Assembly (NCBI GenBank): GCA_949825045.1
Contig: OX463806.1
Coordinates: forward strand, 44,788,208 to 44,852,207
Direction: 5' to 3'
DNA from: Argyresthia goedartella
Lineage: Eukaryota > Arthropoda > Insecta > Lepidoptera > Argyresthiidae
DNA: 64,000 nucleotides
Shown: positions 12,601 through 21,939 of the stretch, piece after piece
How positions within the stretch are numbered: the first letter of the stretch is position 1
Layout of the letters: every line of letters starts with the position of its first letter
Program-made: the position numbers and the translations under genes
Notes under the pieces: generated by a model
What the model was told of the DNA's origin: nothing
The model's input: only the letters and a program-made list of their open reading frames with translations
Databases searched by the model: none

Positions 12601-13460
12601 TAAAGTAAAAAAAAACTTGGTTGTATTTTTAACTGGATAATTCTCGTTCAAACAGCCAGGGTATGTAGGTAAGTATTACACATAACTACGTACTTAGCCT
12701 AATATTTATAAACATTCTAGTAATTTTTACCGATATCTTTCATTTAATAACGTCCTGTATACATCCCAGTATCCCAGTATTGAACAGACAAAAATTGAAA
12801 ATAAATAGTCTAGATGCTAATTGCATAATTGCTATTCAGACAGGTGCTGTTTGTGGACTACCTCCGAATTTGTGCAGTTTATGAAGAAAATGTGCAATTT
12901 CTAAATTCCAATTTTGATATCAGGATTCCAATATTGAGATCTAATATCGGTAATCAGTATCGGAATTGAAATTCATCTGATATTATATGCCCTACATACA
13001 TTTGACAAAGCTCGAGTCAAAGAAATTGAAAGGGTGCATTAAAATTTTGTGATGAAAATTGTCAGTATTTTCAGACAACCCACAAAACCACTTTTTAACA
13101 GAAATCTACCTTTTTGTAGTAAGACAGAAATACTCACATGTCAAATCGTCCTCCATAACTGGTGTGGTTCAGGGTCGGCTGCAATGAATTCTCACTCATT
13201 TGCTTGAATTTATTCGGGTCATTGGTCTTCTGAGTACTGGATTTACTCCTTGACCTCTTCTTTATGTTAGCAAATAGACGTGCCTGCTGATTGGTTGTTG
13301 GTGAGGTAGTCAATAATGATAAGCTTGATGGTAAATTACTTATGTTACATGACTTCCTCCTGCAACTTATATGAGTTGATGTTTTCACATGGATGCGAGA
13401 ATACAAATGTTCATAGGTGAGCCACAAATATCTGTAAAAACTATTAGTCAATTTCAACAT
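517..13460 (-). CDS. angel: angel-like CCR4-family EEP nuclease, seven exons, 3' end off window
   Basis: This gene encodes a member of the endonuclease/exonuclease/phosphatase superfamily related to CCR4 deadenylases (angel/ANGEL2 group). Family members act on RNA 3' ends using Mg2+. Seven minus-strand exons (13460-13138, 9511-9375, 8843-8686, 5961-5797, 4690-4479, 2720-2631, 646-517) have GT donors, AG acceptors and matching phases, giving 405 codons. Visible motifs in order are FRVVSYNVLAQ at the start of the nuclease fold, CLQEV with the metal-binding Glu near residue 212, the DGCAIYYK block, RDNVGL near residue 275, THLLYNP, and TGDLNSTPDS with the catalytic Asp/Asn. The IGVMDNCQHLS segment is in the last exon. 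The C-terminal catalytic His block (SDH in the family) is not in the window. The first ~100 residues are basic and Ser/Thr-rich, possibly a targeting or disordered leader. Human ANGEL2 is 544 residues, so about a quarter is missing here. Confidence 0.85.
647..2630. other. angel: angel intron 6, AT-rich
   Basis: No conserved coding sequence was found. The intron holds a dispersed repeat at about 1150-1310. An open frame at 1888-2208 on the minus strand ends next to an acceptor-like AG, but it does not fit the phase of exon 6. Confidence 0.5.
1150..1310 (+). repeat. Dispersed repeat copy, shared with 45033-45145
   Basis: The sequence shares TTACATGTTCAA, AACACG, GGCTTCGCTT, GCTCACC and ACCTAAGCTACCGC, followed by TTCGCCCTGA, with the centre of the MITE in a Masc intron (45033-45145). 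The two copies are diverged, and no terminal repeats are evident here. Confidence 0.55.
2631..2720 (-). CDS. angel: angel exon 6, catalytic GDLNS
   Basis: This short 90-base exon encodes LPIVLTGDLNSTPDS and HGHV. GD(F/L)NS carries the catalytic Asp and Asn of the fold. The acceptor is ATATTTTCAG and the donor GTAGGC starts at 2630. Confidence 0.88.
2876..3135 (+). repeat. tRNA-derived SINE copy 1
   Basis: The head is tRNA-like, with a B box GGGTTCGAGTCCCGG. It is followed by the body AAATATTTGTTTGATGAGAACGG and short TATTTATCTATATAAGTAT repeats. The same arrangement recurs at 10262-10470 (plus) and about 32570-32756 (minus). It is a Pol III SINE, not a functional tRNA, because the head lacks a foldable cloverleaf and carries a long tail. 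Confidence 0.8.
3440..3760 (-). repeat. Possible SINE-like repeat
   Basis: On the minus strand GGTCCCGGGTTCAAATCCTGG resembles a Pol III B box and is followed by A-rich sequence. The family was not recognised. Confidence 0.3.
3858..4440 (+). repeat. Diverged direct repeat, copy A
   Basis: It shares many blocks with 6035-6530: a GAAATGGT-ACATC segment, AATCC-AATGGACTT-TCTAGCTT, TTTTGTCGT-ACTTTTTTGG and CTTGAC-GGAC near the end. It lies in the angel intron just downstream of exon 5. Either an old segmental duplication or two copies of one transposon would explain it. Confidence 0.6.
4479..4690 (-). CDS. angel: angel exon 5, DNVGL/THLLYNP block
   Basis: The exon encodes VEYFQP, LNRDNVGLMVKL and VATTHLLYNPKR, then LLAEID. 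All are hallmark EEP-family blocks. The acceptor is ACCCCCAG and the donor GTGAGT starts at 4478. Confidence 0.9.
4742..5435 (+). repeat. Dispersed lepidopteran repeat ending GGAACCCTAAAA
   Basis: The repeat begins GGCCAAATGCGAGTTGGACT and ends with GACGGACAGACAGACGG...ACGGAACCCTAAAAA. Similar heads or tails recur at 13960-14090, 32885-33250, 35620-35705 (reverse) and 41300-41475. Inside, a segment with CCTATAAGTTTGATTTTTTC and AGCAAAATTGT occurs twice (about 4920-5030 and 5165-5275), an internal duplication with a period near 244 bp. No protein is encoded. Confidence 0.7.
4871..4920. repeat. Perfect 50-bp palindrome
   Basis: Two 24-base arms (CAAGAGAATCAAAACC... and its exact complement) are separated by only two bases. 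The palindrome lies inside the dispersed repeat 4742-5435. Confidence 0.9.
5797..5961 (-). CDS. angel: angel exon 4, catalytic Glu
   Basis: The exon encodes IFCLQEVQ through FNMLDHIS. It carries the metal-binding Glu of the LQEV motif and the KHDGCAIYYK block. The acceptor follows CGATTTCAG, the donor GTACGT starts at 5796, and both ends are phase 0. Confidence 0.9.
6035..6530 (+). repeat. Diverged direct repeat, copy B
   Basis: This is the partner of 3858-4440, in direct orientation, lying in the intron directly upstream of angel exon 4. It includes a short palindrome CATGGACCAAT/ATTGGTCCATG at about 6404-6426. Confidence 0.6.
6660..6900 (-). repeat. Hairpin-bearing repeat copy 1
   Basis: This is the reverse-complement relative of 60160-60420. 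Shared blocks are AGTACCAACTTCACAGACAAA, GGCGGCA-GCAGGCGG, TTCGAAATTTG and CAGATAAGAAAT-AGTTTTTAC. A hairpin (13-base arms 6686-6698 and 6709-6721) sits between the last two blocks. Confidence 0.7.
6901..8685. other. angel intron 3, no gene seen
   Basis: The stretch is AT-rich with no recognised coding sequence. A fragment near 8205-8250 (TAGGGTTCCACGGACAGATA) resembles the dispersed CGGACAGAC-type repeat. Confidence 0.45.
8686..8843 (-). CDS. angel: angel exon 3, start of EEP nuclease domain
   Basis: The exon encodes VKFRVVSYNVLAQ and the following LAPD. The SYN(V/I)L(A/S)Q block is diagnostic of CCR4/angel/nocturnin nucleases. The acceptor is TTTGCAG and the donor is GTAAGT starting at 8685, with phase 0 at its end. 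Confidence 0.88.
9130..9220 (+). repeat. Short dispersed repeat, related to 42630-42690
   Basis: CCCATTTTGCGTGACAGGGG followed by GC(G/A)AGCCCA is shared with the Masc intron at about 42630-42660. Confidence 0.5.
9375..9511 (-). CDS. angel: angel exon 2
   Basis: The acceptor is ATCCATCAG just upstream (9520-9512) and the donor GTAAGA starts at 9374. The translation includes the PDFRIWE segment that precedes the nuclease domain in angel proteins. The phase joins exons 1 and 3. Confidence 0.75.
10262..10475 (+). repeat. tRNA-derived SINE copy 2
   Basis: The B box is GGGTTCGAATCCCGG. It is followed by GGCAAATATTTGTGTGATGAG, TATTTATC repeats and ATCATCGTCTAGTACCCA. It is a member of the same family as 2876-3135, in angel intron 1. 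Confidence 0.8.
10600..12030 (+). pseudogene. Decayed non-LTR retrotransposon reverse transcriptase
   Basis: This is a LINE remnant in angel intron 1. The best frame (11348-11773) shows FGVPQGSILGSTLF and CYADDTALI, the reverse transcriptase palm blocks, followed by a LSENLLTLN motif. Further fragments upstream (about 10620-10960, KPNKEDSLTYCNEYF) and downstream (11830-12024, RFKNLVLIMDER) belong to the same polyprotein but sit in other frames. Stops and frameshifts break it, so it cannot be active. The clade appears CR1- or Jockey-like. Confidence 0.85.
12060..12660 (+). repeat. Diverged tandem repeat, about 4 units of 140-160 bp
   Basis: TCTCGTTCAAA or a variant recurs at about 12187, 12348, 12488 and 12642. 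AGGAAGGTTCGTAGAGGTTTG recurs in the same register. It follows directly on the LINE remnant and may derive from its 3' end. Confidence 0.7.
13138..13460 (-). CDS. angel: angel exon 1 (N-terminus)
   Basis: The exon opens with ATG at 13460-13458 and encodes about 107 residues. The leader is hydrophobic then basic and may be an organelle-targeting or low-complexity segment. The end is the donor GTGAGT starting at 13137. It leaves two bases that pair in phase with exon 2. The start is the first ATG in this frame, but no in-frame stop was found in the 30 bases upstream, so it is less sure than the inner exons. Confidence 0.6.
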
Positions 13461-13806
13461 AGCTTTGTAATTGTAAATATTGTTTAGGTTAAGGCATAAT
13501 TTAATTACTATTACAAGTTAGTAAGATTGAAGCTGATTTATAGGTCTGAATTTTGGGAGATGAGGGCTATTGCATGTGTTGATTCCATTTGCCATTTGCA
13601 TGGAGATTGCTGCTGAAAATAATAAAAATCTGTTAAGTGCGGGTCGGAATTGCACACAAAGGCTTCCATACCATTGTACAAGACCACTTGAAATAATAAA
13701 TCAACAACAAACAGAGAATAATATTATGTCCAAAAGTGGATTCGAACCAGAAACCTAAGCTTATGATACGAATTTTAAAAAAAAGCGCCACCACAACCAT
13801 GTCTCT

Positions 13807-13899
13807 TGTATGGGGACCCCTTTAATAATTTAAAGGGGTCCCCATACATATAATGAACTACACAAGATTTTATAATTAAAATCTCGTGTAGTTCATTAT
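13807..13899. repeat. Two adjacent hairpins
   Basis: The first hairpin has perfect 19-base arms 13807-13825 and 13830-13848 (TGTATGGGGACCCCTTTAA). The second has 23-base arms 13850-13872 and 13877-13899 with one mismatch. They sit upstream of angel exon 1. Confidence 0.85.
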
Positions 13900-13959
13900 G
13901 TGTTACTGTAGGGCAACAGAAACACACATTCTGCAAAAAAATCGGTCAGTGTCGATAAG

Positions 13960-14090
13960 GGGGCGGAAGCCCCCGCTCTACCTTAATGGTAAAGGTTAAT
14001 GAGATACAGCTGACGGACAGACGGACAGCTGGCGGCTTAGTAAGAGGGTCCCGTTTGGGACCCTTCAGGTGCGGAATCCTAAAAAAGCTT
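13960..14090 (+). repeat. Tail of dispersed GGACAGACGGACAG repeat
   Basis: AGCTGACGGACAGACGGACA, GGGTCCCGTTTGGGACCC and GGAATCCTAAAAAA match the tail of the 4742-5435 family. Confidence 0.6.
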
Positions 14091-14783
14091 AATGGGGTGC
14101 TAGTGGTCTTGTTGTTTAGTGTTGCTCTTAGGGTACCTAGGTAGTTCGTAATAGCAATACACCAAATAATGCCGAAATAACTTATTTTAGCTACCCAAAT
14201 CATAGGATTTCTCTGTGGCGTCAAAACCTCCTGGCTTCGAGTGAGTCAATCATACTTCTTATTATAGGCAGTTCTTACCGTATTCTGCAGGAATAATCAA
14301 GATGCTCAGGCACTATTTGATTTCAAGGTAAATTGAAAAGCCATGAAAGCAGGTTGAAATTACTTCAGGAATAATTACAAAAGCATACCTTGTTTATTTA
14401 TCTACTTTTACTGGGTCTATAATTCGAGGTAGCTTAGTTTGTTTAGTTTATCAATATTCAATTTAAGTCTCGAGTTTCTCATAAAAGGTATGTATTTTTA
14501 CGATGTTTTTTTACGTCATTTTTTATATATTTTTGGTGATCACAGATCCTAAAATCAAATGATAACTCCTCCTGCTTGATGAAGTATGATTCTGTATGTA
14601 AGGCGCAGTAGATCAAAATGATATGGCGCGATATTGGTAGGACGTTTGTTATTTCAATAAAAATTTACGTACGCAGTGGTGTTGAAGATAGTTATCCTTA
14701 TGGACTGACGGAGATTCTACTCAATTTTATAGCAATAAATAAGCACAAATGCGCAGGTAAAAATGACTGTTTTAAAGTGCTTT
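14091..14783. other. Intergenic, nothing recognised
   Basis: No coding or repeat structure could be supported. Confidence 0.4.
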
Positions 14784-15389
14784 CAGACGATCATATTTGG
14801 TCCGGCCCTTACCACAATCATTGTTCACTCCAGACCATATTCGATCGTGTGGAGAGCGGTCCGCCAGACATTATTATTATTAACATCGGTCCGGTTGGTC
14901 CGGTCGTTTGCACATTGAACATGGTGCGCTCCGGACTAAATCTGGTCGTGTGAACGTCACACCGTAGCGTTCGGTGGTCATAAATTTACCTCCAAGCGCT
15001 AAATACGTCATCGTCTCTCAAAATGGAGTCCAACTCTGAAGCCGTAAATATTACGGCTATATGGTTATATTTTTAGGCGGAAGTCTATAAATAAATTACC
15101 CTTTTAATTAATATTTTATTTATTACATAAACAAAAGAAACCAACTTACTACAACCTACATTAACAATTAATCAATAAAAGTAGTTATTTTCTATTCCTA
15201 TTCATTGGGGTTTTGTAGATACGTATTCACATCATATTTGAAAGCGGAGGCATGTCGGACGGCCGTCTTCTGTCAAGCTCAAAAGCGACTGGACTCGACA
15301 GTCCGATCGATAAGTTTTCCGATGGTCTGTTGCGCAGAGCGTAGCGCACAGTCCGGTGACCGGACCGGACCAAATACGATCGTCTGTTG
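14784..15389. mobile_element. Non-autonomous TIR DNA transposon
   Basis: The terminal inverted repeats are CAGACGATCATATTTGGTCC at the left end and CAGACGATCGTATTTGGTCC read inward from the right end, one mismatch. GGTCCGG motifs recur near the ends. It has no transposase. A relative of its left part lies at 18866-19036. No clear target duplication was seen, so the superfamily is unsure. Confidence 0.7.
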
Positions 15390-15648
15390 GTAGATAGATT
15401 AATAGATACATTTTACCCTGGCAGACACCGCCATTTTGGTCCAACTTATACGCAGGGTATTGTATCTTGTTTTAATTTCAATCACAAGCCAGTGACAAGA
15501 AGAACACTATTTCTTTTACAAAGTCAATAGTCAAAGAGTTTGAATAGGTATATAAAAAAATTCTCTTTAACACTTTCCCTTATTCAACACTGGTTAATTA
15601 CAAGGGCATGAGAGAATCTAGGCCGCGGCGGTCCTTTTGTCAAAATGT

Positions 15649-17630
15649 CAGCTACTTGATCTGTTGTGGCGATCCCCTTCACTTTCCAACGCTGGAAAAA
15701 GTTCCATTCTACATAATTGGTATTTCGCTGCGGTTGCGCAAATTAACACGTGGCGATTCTGCGTCATAATATTCATCTTCAGAGTCATTAGTGTCATTAT
15801 GATGTGACTCTGATTCATGACCATGAATTTCGCTGACTGGTTCAGGTGCCATATCCGCTCCATAGTTTTCGAACACCTTGTTGTGGTCTTCTTGGACAAA
15901 TTGAGGTTCCGAGTTCTCAAGATTAATTTTGGATTTATGAACGCGGTGTTCTTGGACTATTTGAGATTCCAAGTCTTCTACCTCAAGAACGTGTTCAGGA
16001 TCGTGCTTGTTGATTGATTTATATCGGAGTCTCTCTCGTGTGGGATAGATAATGGATGATGATATACGTTAAGATGTGAAGCTGTCCTTCGTTGCAGACA
16101 GCGTTATCCATCGGCAGTCACAGTGTGTTCTCCTTCCCTCGTATTAGCGTAATTATTTACACAAGGTGGATTATCATCACTATTAGGTAATGGTTTCTCA
16201 TCAAACGTTATACCACGCGAACGGATTAGCGTGTTTCTCTTTCCATCAGTTATCCAAATTCGGTAGTTCTTATTCATCTTCTTTCGTTTTTGTTTGGGGA
16301 TATGGACGTAGGAATTGCAACCTATAATTCGTAGGTGCTTTATAACCGGTTTCTTTTCAATCCAAAGTTCGTATGATGACTTGTCATTCGTATTCGTTGG
16401 ACCAGTTCTATTGAGGATATATGAGGCCGTTTTATTAGTTCCGACCAAAGTTCTTGATAACCGGTTTCTTTTCACTCCAAAGTTCGTATGATGACTTGTC
16501 ATTCGTATTCGTTGGACCAGTTCTATTGAGGATATATGAGGCCGTTTTATTAGTCCCGACCAAAGTTCTTGAGGCAAAGTTTCAGCGCATACATCATATA
16601 TCTCGTAGTTTCCACCAAACTACGATTTTCGCATTCGCAGACACCATTCTATTCTGGGGTGTAAGGCATAGTATAATTGACAACATTTCATTTTTGTTTA
16701 GGTAAAAAGAGTTAATGTCCATTGAGATATTGGAATGCTTAATACGAAACACATTTAAATGTATTTTTCTATTTATTCGTTATAAAGATACTTCGAAAAT
16801 AGTTCAGATATCGACGATGTAGGCAGAAGAACTACAAATACCTTTGCCTAGCATTAGAAAAATTCTAGCTGTCACTGTCACCATAACATCTAACTTGTAT
16901 CGAATTTAGCATAACCGTACGTTCGATTTGTTTAATCGTCCACCCACACCCGCATAAAACGAACAGAATAATAGCACTATACAAGTTCTACGGCTGCAAA
17001 AGAGATAGCATGAAAGGTGGGCTCATGGCGGGCGTCAACTGAGACGTTCAAACCGAACGCAGCCTTTGTTTTTTTTTCTGGGACAGGCAAAGACAAAGCC
17101 TTGATAAAGACATGTTTTTATGTTCTGGCAAAGGTAACATGGTCTATTATGCCAACAACAAAATTTTTCCAAAAACTCAAGCCTAAAAATGTATTTAAAT
17201 ATGAAAAATATGTTTGTTTGAAAATGGTAAAATTTAAATCCCTGAAGCTCTAGACCAATTTTTGAATTAGCTATCAAAATTAGGGGGATAATAATTTGAA
17301 ATGTTGTCAATTCCATGGCAGTCTGACTTATTGTCAAATTCACCACCATTGTCGCTTAACAGGCATTGTATAATATATCCTGCAGTTTTGGTCTGAGCTA
17401 ACATTAAAGCGAGCTTATCCTAAACCTCTGACTTGCGTCTCAGGAAGTATACCAAACGGTAGCCGGTGTAGTCGTCTTTGAACAACACGTAGAATTGATA
17501 CTTTGAATAACTTGGTTGAAAGCGTAGGTGGTGGCATTCGGTGTTGTTTGTTTGAACCGTGTAGACCCTACATAGTGCGTGTTCTTTTTCACTCCTGGGC
17601 AGCCCTCTACAACTTTTTTTTCTTTCTAGA
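15649..17630 (-). pseudogene. Copia-type polyprotein remnant 1 (integrase)
   Basis: This is a decayed Copia LTR retrotransposon on the minus strand. From 5' to 3' it shows an integrase core piece (about 17620-17405, YVLFKDDYTGYRLVYFL), a YTPE-NG piece (about 16690-16600), an integrase C-terminal piece (16577-16104, YILNRTGPTN and IGCNSYVHIPKQK) and an acidic linker (15972-15649). Frameshifts and stops separate them, and no LTRs were found. The sequence differs from the Copia element further right, so it is a separate insertion. Confidence 0.85.
16342..16571 (-). repeat. 115-bp tandem duplication within Copia remnant
   Basis: Units 16342-16456 and 16457-16571 differ at only about two positions. 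They duplicate the integrase stretch that carries YILNRTGPTN. Confidence 0.9.
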
Positions 17631-17929
17631 ATATTTTTTGTTGTTCCATATAAAGTAAGAAGGAACCATCATCAGCAGTTGTGGAAGACCACTGTAAGGA
17701 TTCTTTTCCCATGCAGCCCAACACTCAAGTCATAAAACAAATGGTTTTTAAAATTCGACAAAAAGTTTAACAAAAGCAAGGCTTAACCGCCACATGCTAG
17801 CTGCAAGGGAAATAAGTTTTAAAGTGGGCTTCCACTTCTGCTACTTCACTTCACTCTTGTTGTACTCTGATAGAACATCAGAGTACAACAGCGTCTTAGC
17901 AAAATAGTCCATTTTGCAGATTTAAAAAT

Positions 17930-18640
17930 AAGCTAGTAGTGTTGTCTAAGGTGGGCTGTTTTTTTTCTCTGGCATGTTATTAGAGGTGAAGTATACATGC
18001 TGACCATTTTCAACATGAATAGCAAGAAGTAAGACGGGGCGAACCTTTCATGAATGGGAAAGGTTAAGATCCTCCAAAATGCTTTGGAACTGCTTATGTA
18101 CCGGCCACTTTCGTAGGTTTTCACCTCATATTTCTTATTCTCCAGAGTAAAGGCCGCTTGATCGCACCCTTGTTTACGTACTTACAAATATAATTGACAA
18201 ATTTTAAGAGAGATGCAATACTCCATATTAATATGAGCATTAATAGTCCGTGACAGGTCAGGATTTTAATGCACCACCCAGCGATTGCCCAAATAAATTT
18301 CATTATTTTCTTACTACCGTCAGCTGGAGACATCCTCCTATATTGCGGATACCCATCGTCTCCTGTCTGGGTGTCCTTAAGAATTCTTATTATAACTACT
18401 TTTTCTCAGGCAGATGATGTGTAGTCTAAATTACCACAAGGACCATGTATCATGTTCACAATGAGTCTGGTATTTCGGCAGTAATAAAATTGTCGATCTT
18501 GTCTGGGGTGATACCCTGCACTAGCCATAGCAATATTTGAATGTGAGGAAGGCCCCATTTTTGCCATTCCACTGAGTATATAAAACAACGCATCGCCCCA
18601 AACAGATTACTTTTGGTTAGAATAGATATCATCTTTTTAC
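17930..18640 (-). pseudogene. Helitron Rep/helicase remnant
   Basis: Minus-strand pieces match Helitron replication-protein blocks. They are IHGPCGNL (about 18460), FVNYICKYVNKG (about 18190) and the GRYISSSKAFWRI, FPIHERF region (about 18100). They occur in the usual order but with stops and frame changes. It is a dead rolling-circle transposon fragment. Confidence 0.8.
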
Positions 18641-18865
18641 CTTTAGGTGGCTCACCCTAGCTATAATGTCTTTGCGATCGTGTGACTTTTGGTAGGGTAA
18701 AATGTGATGTCTTTCCATCGATAATTACACGTAAATATGATAAAAAGGTCAGGACGCCCGTATTGGCGTAGGTATTACGATTTTGTTGGGATTCCCATGA
18801 AAATAATTATTATGTTTTTAAAACATTTTGTTTGTTATTGTACTTTATGTTGGCACTCTAAAAGT

Positions 18866-19036
18866 AGTACCAGAGGATCGGATTTGGTCCGGCCCATACC
18901 ACGACTTTGGTACGCTCCAGACCATATCCGATCGTGTGGAGAGCGGTCCGCCGGACATTGTTATTATTAACATCGGTCCGGCTGGTCCGGTGGTTTGCAA
19001 ATTGAACTTGGTACGCTCCGAACCAAGTTAATAACC
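18866..19036 (+). mobile_element. Fragment of the GGTCCGG TIR element
   Basis: The sequence is closely similar to 14784-14950, including CGATCGTGTGGAGAGCGGTC and TTATTATTAACATCGGTCCG. Only the left part is present. It abuts the 3' side of Copia element 2. Confidence 0.75.
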
Positions 19037-19183
19037 ATATTAGTAACTAAGTAACATCAAGCACTAGCATACTTAATGCGAGAGTACAATCCAAAAATTG
19101 AGCAACAAATAAATTAAAGTAAATTAAACCTAAGCACTTAATAAAATAGTTGTGTTTCACCTTAGGTGAAGCTTTTGTATATA

Positions 19184-19660
19184 CACTCGCGAGCATTAAA
19201 CTGGAATCACTTCATCGCGGGTTGCTCAAGACAAGGGCATACGGGGGCGGGTCCTGTATGTTATGGGCGAGGATTTCTATAGAAGCAAAAACGGAGCTGA
19301 TATTCGTACCTGGAGGAGGTCGGGGAGGGGGTCTAACCGCGGAAAGATACATCAATATATAATAGGGGTAATACAAAATATTGAGAGGGGATAAATTACA
19401 CATTGTAAATTTAAAAAAAAACATATCTTATCATAATCCTCGTATTCATTTTGACATCTACAACTTTAACCATTTGCAACAATCACCTTTATTTAGGTAG
19501 GAAATTTCATTAATTTAAAATCTTTTTATCATTTGAAAGCTAATAAAATTACCTTTCAATTGATATGCCATAATTTGTAATACCTACATTGCATAAAAAA
19601 GGCAAAAACTTGTCTTGAGCAACCCGCGATGAAGTGATTCCAGTTTAATGCTCGCGAGTG
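19184..19660. mobile_element. MITE with 52-bp perfect inverted repeats, TA target site
   Basis: The terminal repeats 19184-19235 and 19609-19660 are exact complements and begin CACTCGCGAGCATTAAACTG. They are flanked by TA on both sides, which fits a Tc1/mariner-type insertion. Removing the element and one TA leaves the Copia frame continuous, so it inserted after Copia. It has no transposase. Confidence 0.85.
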
Positions 19661-20509
19661 TAGAACTGCCTCCAACTCTGAAGAGGACTTGTAATCTAAA
19701 CGAATCAGTTTACGATCTACACATTCTCGAATGAAGTGATGGTGCACGTCTATGTGTTTGGTCCTACGAAAACTCTCATTCTCTACCATTTGTAACGTAC
19801 TACAATTATCATTGTAAATGGTGATGACCTTTGATTCTAACAATTCTCTTTAGTTGAGCCCTGTAAAAATTGCGAAAAAATTTCGCCTCTTTAACAGCAT
19901 TTCCAAGAGCATAATATTCAGCTTCTGTACTAGAACAAGCTACGTTTTGCTGCTTGTGACTATGCCAGTTTATATTGCAGCCTCCTGACCTACTTACGAA
20001 ACCTGAATAAGATTTTCTATCGTTGGTATCCCCCGCCCAATCTGCGTCGGATGAAATAATAACTTCATTACTTCCTCTTTCAAAGTTGAGTCCATAGTCA
20101 GTTTACCCAAACGATACCGTAGTACACGCTTTGCCGCAATCCAGTGGGACTCATTATAACATGTGTTATACTGGCTAGGCTTACTGCACGCAAACGCTAT
20201 ATCTGGACGAGTGCAAACAGCAAGATACATTAAAATACTTATGAGTTCCTGATACGGAAACCTTGGATCAACAGTATCTGCTTGTGGAAGATTGAAATTA
20301 GCTTCCATTGGAGTCGCTATGCTATGACATTCAACCATCGCAAATTTATTCAAAAGGTTTTTCAAGTATTCAGACTGACTTAACTTTAACCCGTCAAACG
20401 TCCTATGCGCTACATAAGCGCATAACTTTTTTGGGCGGCTAGCGTCCTGTGCGCTGCATAAGCGCATAGAAAGTATTGCAAACTTCGACGTTTTATGAAT
20501 ATTCACCAA
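19661..20509 (-). pseudogene. Copia 2 RT C-terminus and RNase H
   Basis: LKLSQSEYLKNLLNKF, VCTRPDIAFA and then YNDNCSTLQM and RRTKHIDVHHHFIRE are the RT connection and RNase H blocks. A frameshift lies near 19990-19850. The MITE at 19184-19660 ends the frame, and the last Copia residues resume at 19183. Confidence 0.85.
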
Positions 20510-21110
20510 GTTTCAGAACGTTCCCGGAAGTAGTCTTAGATTATGAGTAGTTTAGTTGGCAACCGTGTGATATGATTGGAACTGACATTGAGACAGCCAA
20601 ATCAGATCAAAATAAATAAAATACCAAGCCATGTCGCCATTTTGGGCAGGCGACCGGCCGCAGACTTACATTTTATGTTTGTCAATATTTATTTATTGTG
20701 AAGTAATTACTGTGTTTTGTAATAAAATAATACATCTTATCGCTGGAGAAATTAATAGTGGTCATGTGAAAAATGGAAAATAGTGTAAGTTTTGTGTTTG
20801 GCCCGTAAGAACGAAATATAATTAGAGGTGTCGGGGTCAAATAATGGATTCTGCAAACAATCGATGAAAAGCCTTATCAACTTTATTATCACATGTAAGT
20901 ACTATACATCACAAGATAGGTAATTTCATAAACTTTATTATGGTACATAACATGTTAGGAAACTAATAAAATAACCTAACAAACTTATCAAATTCCTAAC
21001 GCAAGTCGATTGAAATTTTATTTTCGCCAGAACCTTGGACGCGTTAGGGTCCACGAGATTCGCTGTACAGGGACATTCCAGAGGTGGCGCCTTTCTCTCG
21101 GTTCCTCTAC
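20405..21110. mobile_element. Unidentified insertion in Copia 2 RT
   Basis: Copia similarity stops near 21115 and resumes near 20400. The ~700-bp block between has no recognised coding sequence. Its 20405-20470 edge holds a short imperfect duplication around GCGCT(A/G)CATAAGCGCATA. It could be a solo LTR or a MITE. Confidence 0.55.
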
Positions 21111-21856
21111 ACCTTCCTGCCTAAGGCTTGTGACACAGGTCCAAGTAGTTTAATTTTAAAGTTAGAACTGAGCAATTTGTATAATGATTTCTTTTCATGT
21201 TCATTAGAACTAAATATGAAGAAGACATCCACATATAAGGCTATGATTACCTTGTTTTTGAAGTAAACACAATTCTCAGTTTTTAGTTGTGTGAAGCCAT
21301 TGCTAACTAGAACTTTATTAACTTTTTCATTCCAAGCTCTACTTGCTTGTTTGAGTCCATATAAACTCTTTTTAAGTAAACAGACTTTGTTCTGCTCCTC
21401 AATGATAAAACCATTTGGTTGTTCCATATAAATGCTTTCATTGAGGTGTCCATTCAGAAACGCTGTATTAACGTCAACATGTTCAATATCCATGTCATTT
21501 TGAATACCTATTGCCAAAAGTAAACGTAATGTGCCATGTCTAACGACATGTGTTTCAACAAAGTTTTCTTCAAAATCTATGCCGTATTTTTGAGTGTAGC
21601 CTTTTGCGACTAAGCGGGCTTTAAATTTTTCAAAGTTGCCACTCGGATCAACCTTTTCTTTGAAAACCCATTTGCATTTAATTACGTTAGCATCTTTTGG
21701 TCTATCTACAAGTTCCCAAACATTATGCGATATTAAAGAATTATATTCCTCGTGCATAGCCTCTAACCATTCTTTATTTTTCTCAGACTTTATAGCTTCA
21801 TTGTACGTTTGAGGTTCACTTCGTCCCAGTAAGCCTATTACAGTGAAATATTTCAT
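21107..21856 (-). pseudogene. Copia 2 reverse transcriptase, N-terminal part
   Basis: The 249-residue frame has WVFKEKVDPSG, ARLVAKGYTQ, DVNTAFLNGHL and SLYGLKQASRAWN, the Copia RT blocks. The YVDD box reads YVDVFF here, with the second Asp lost, so catalysis would fail. The frame runs into foreign sequence at its end (about 21110). Confidence 0.9.
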
Positions 21857-21939
21857 ATCATAGTCGTTGAATCGTCTAGGAGGACAATGTTTACGTACAG
21901 GTCTATAATTTTCTACGAAGTCTGAGTCTGAAATTTGAA

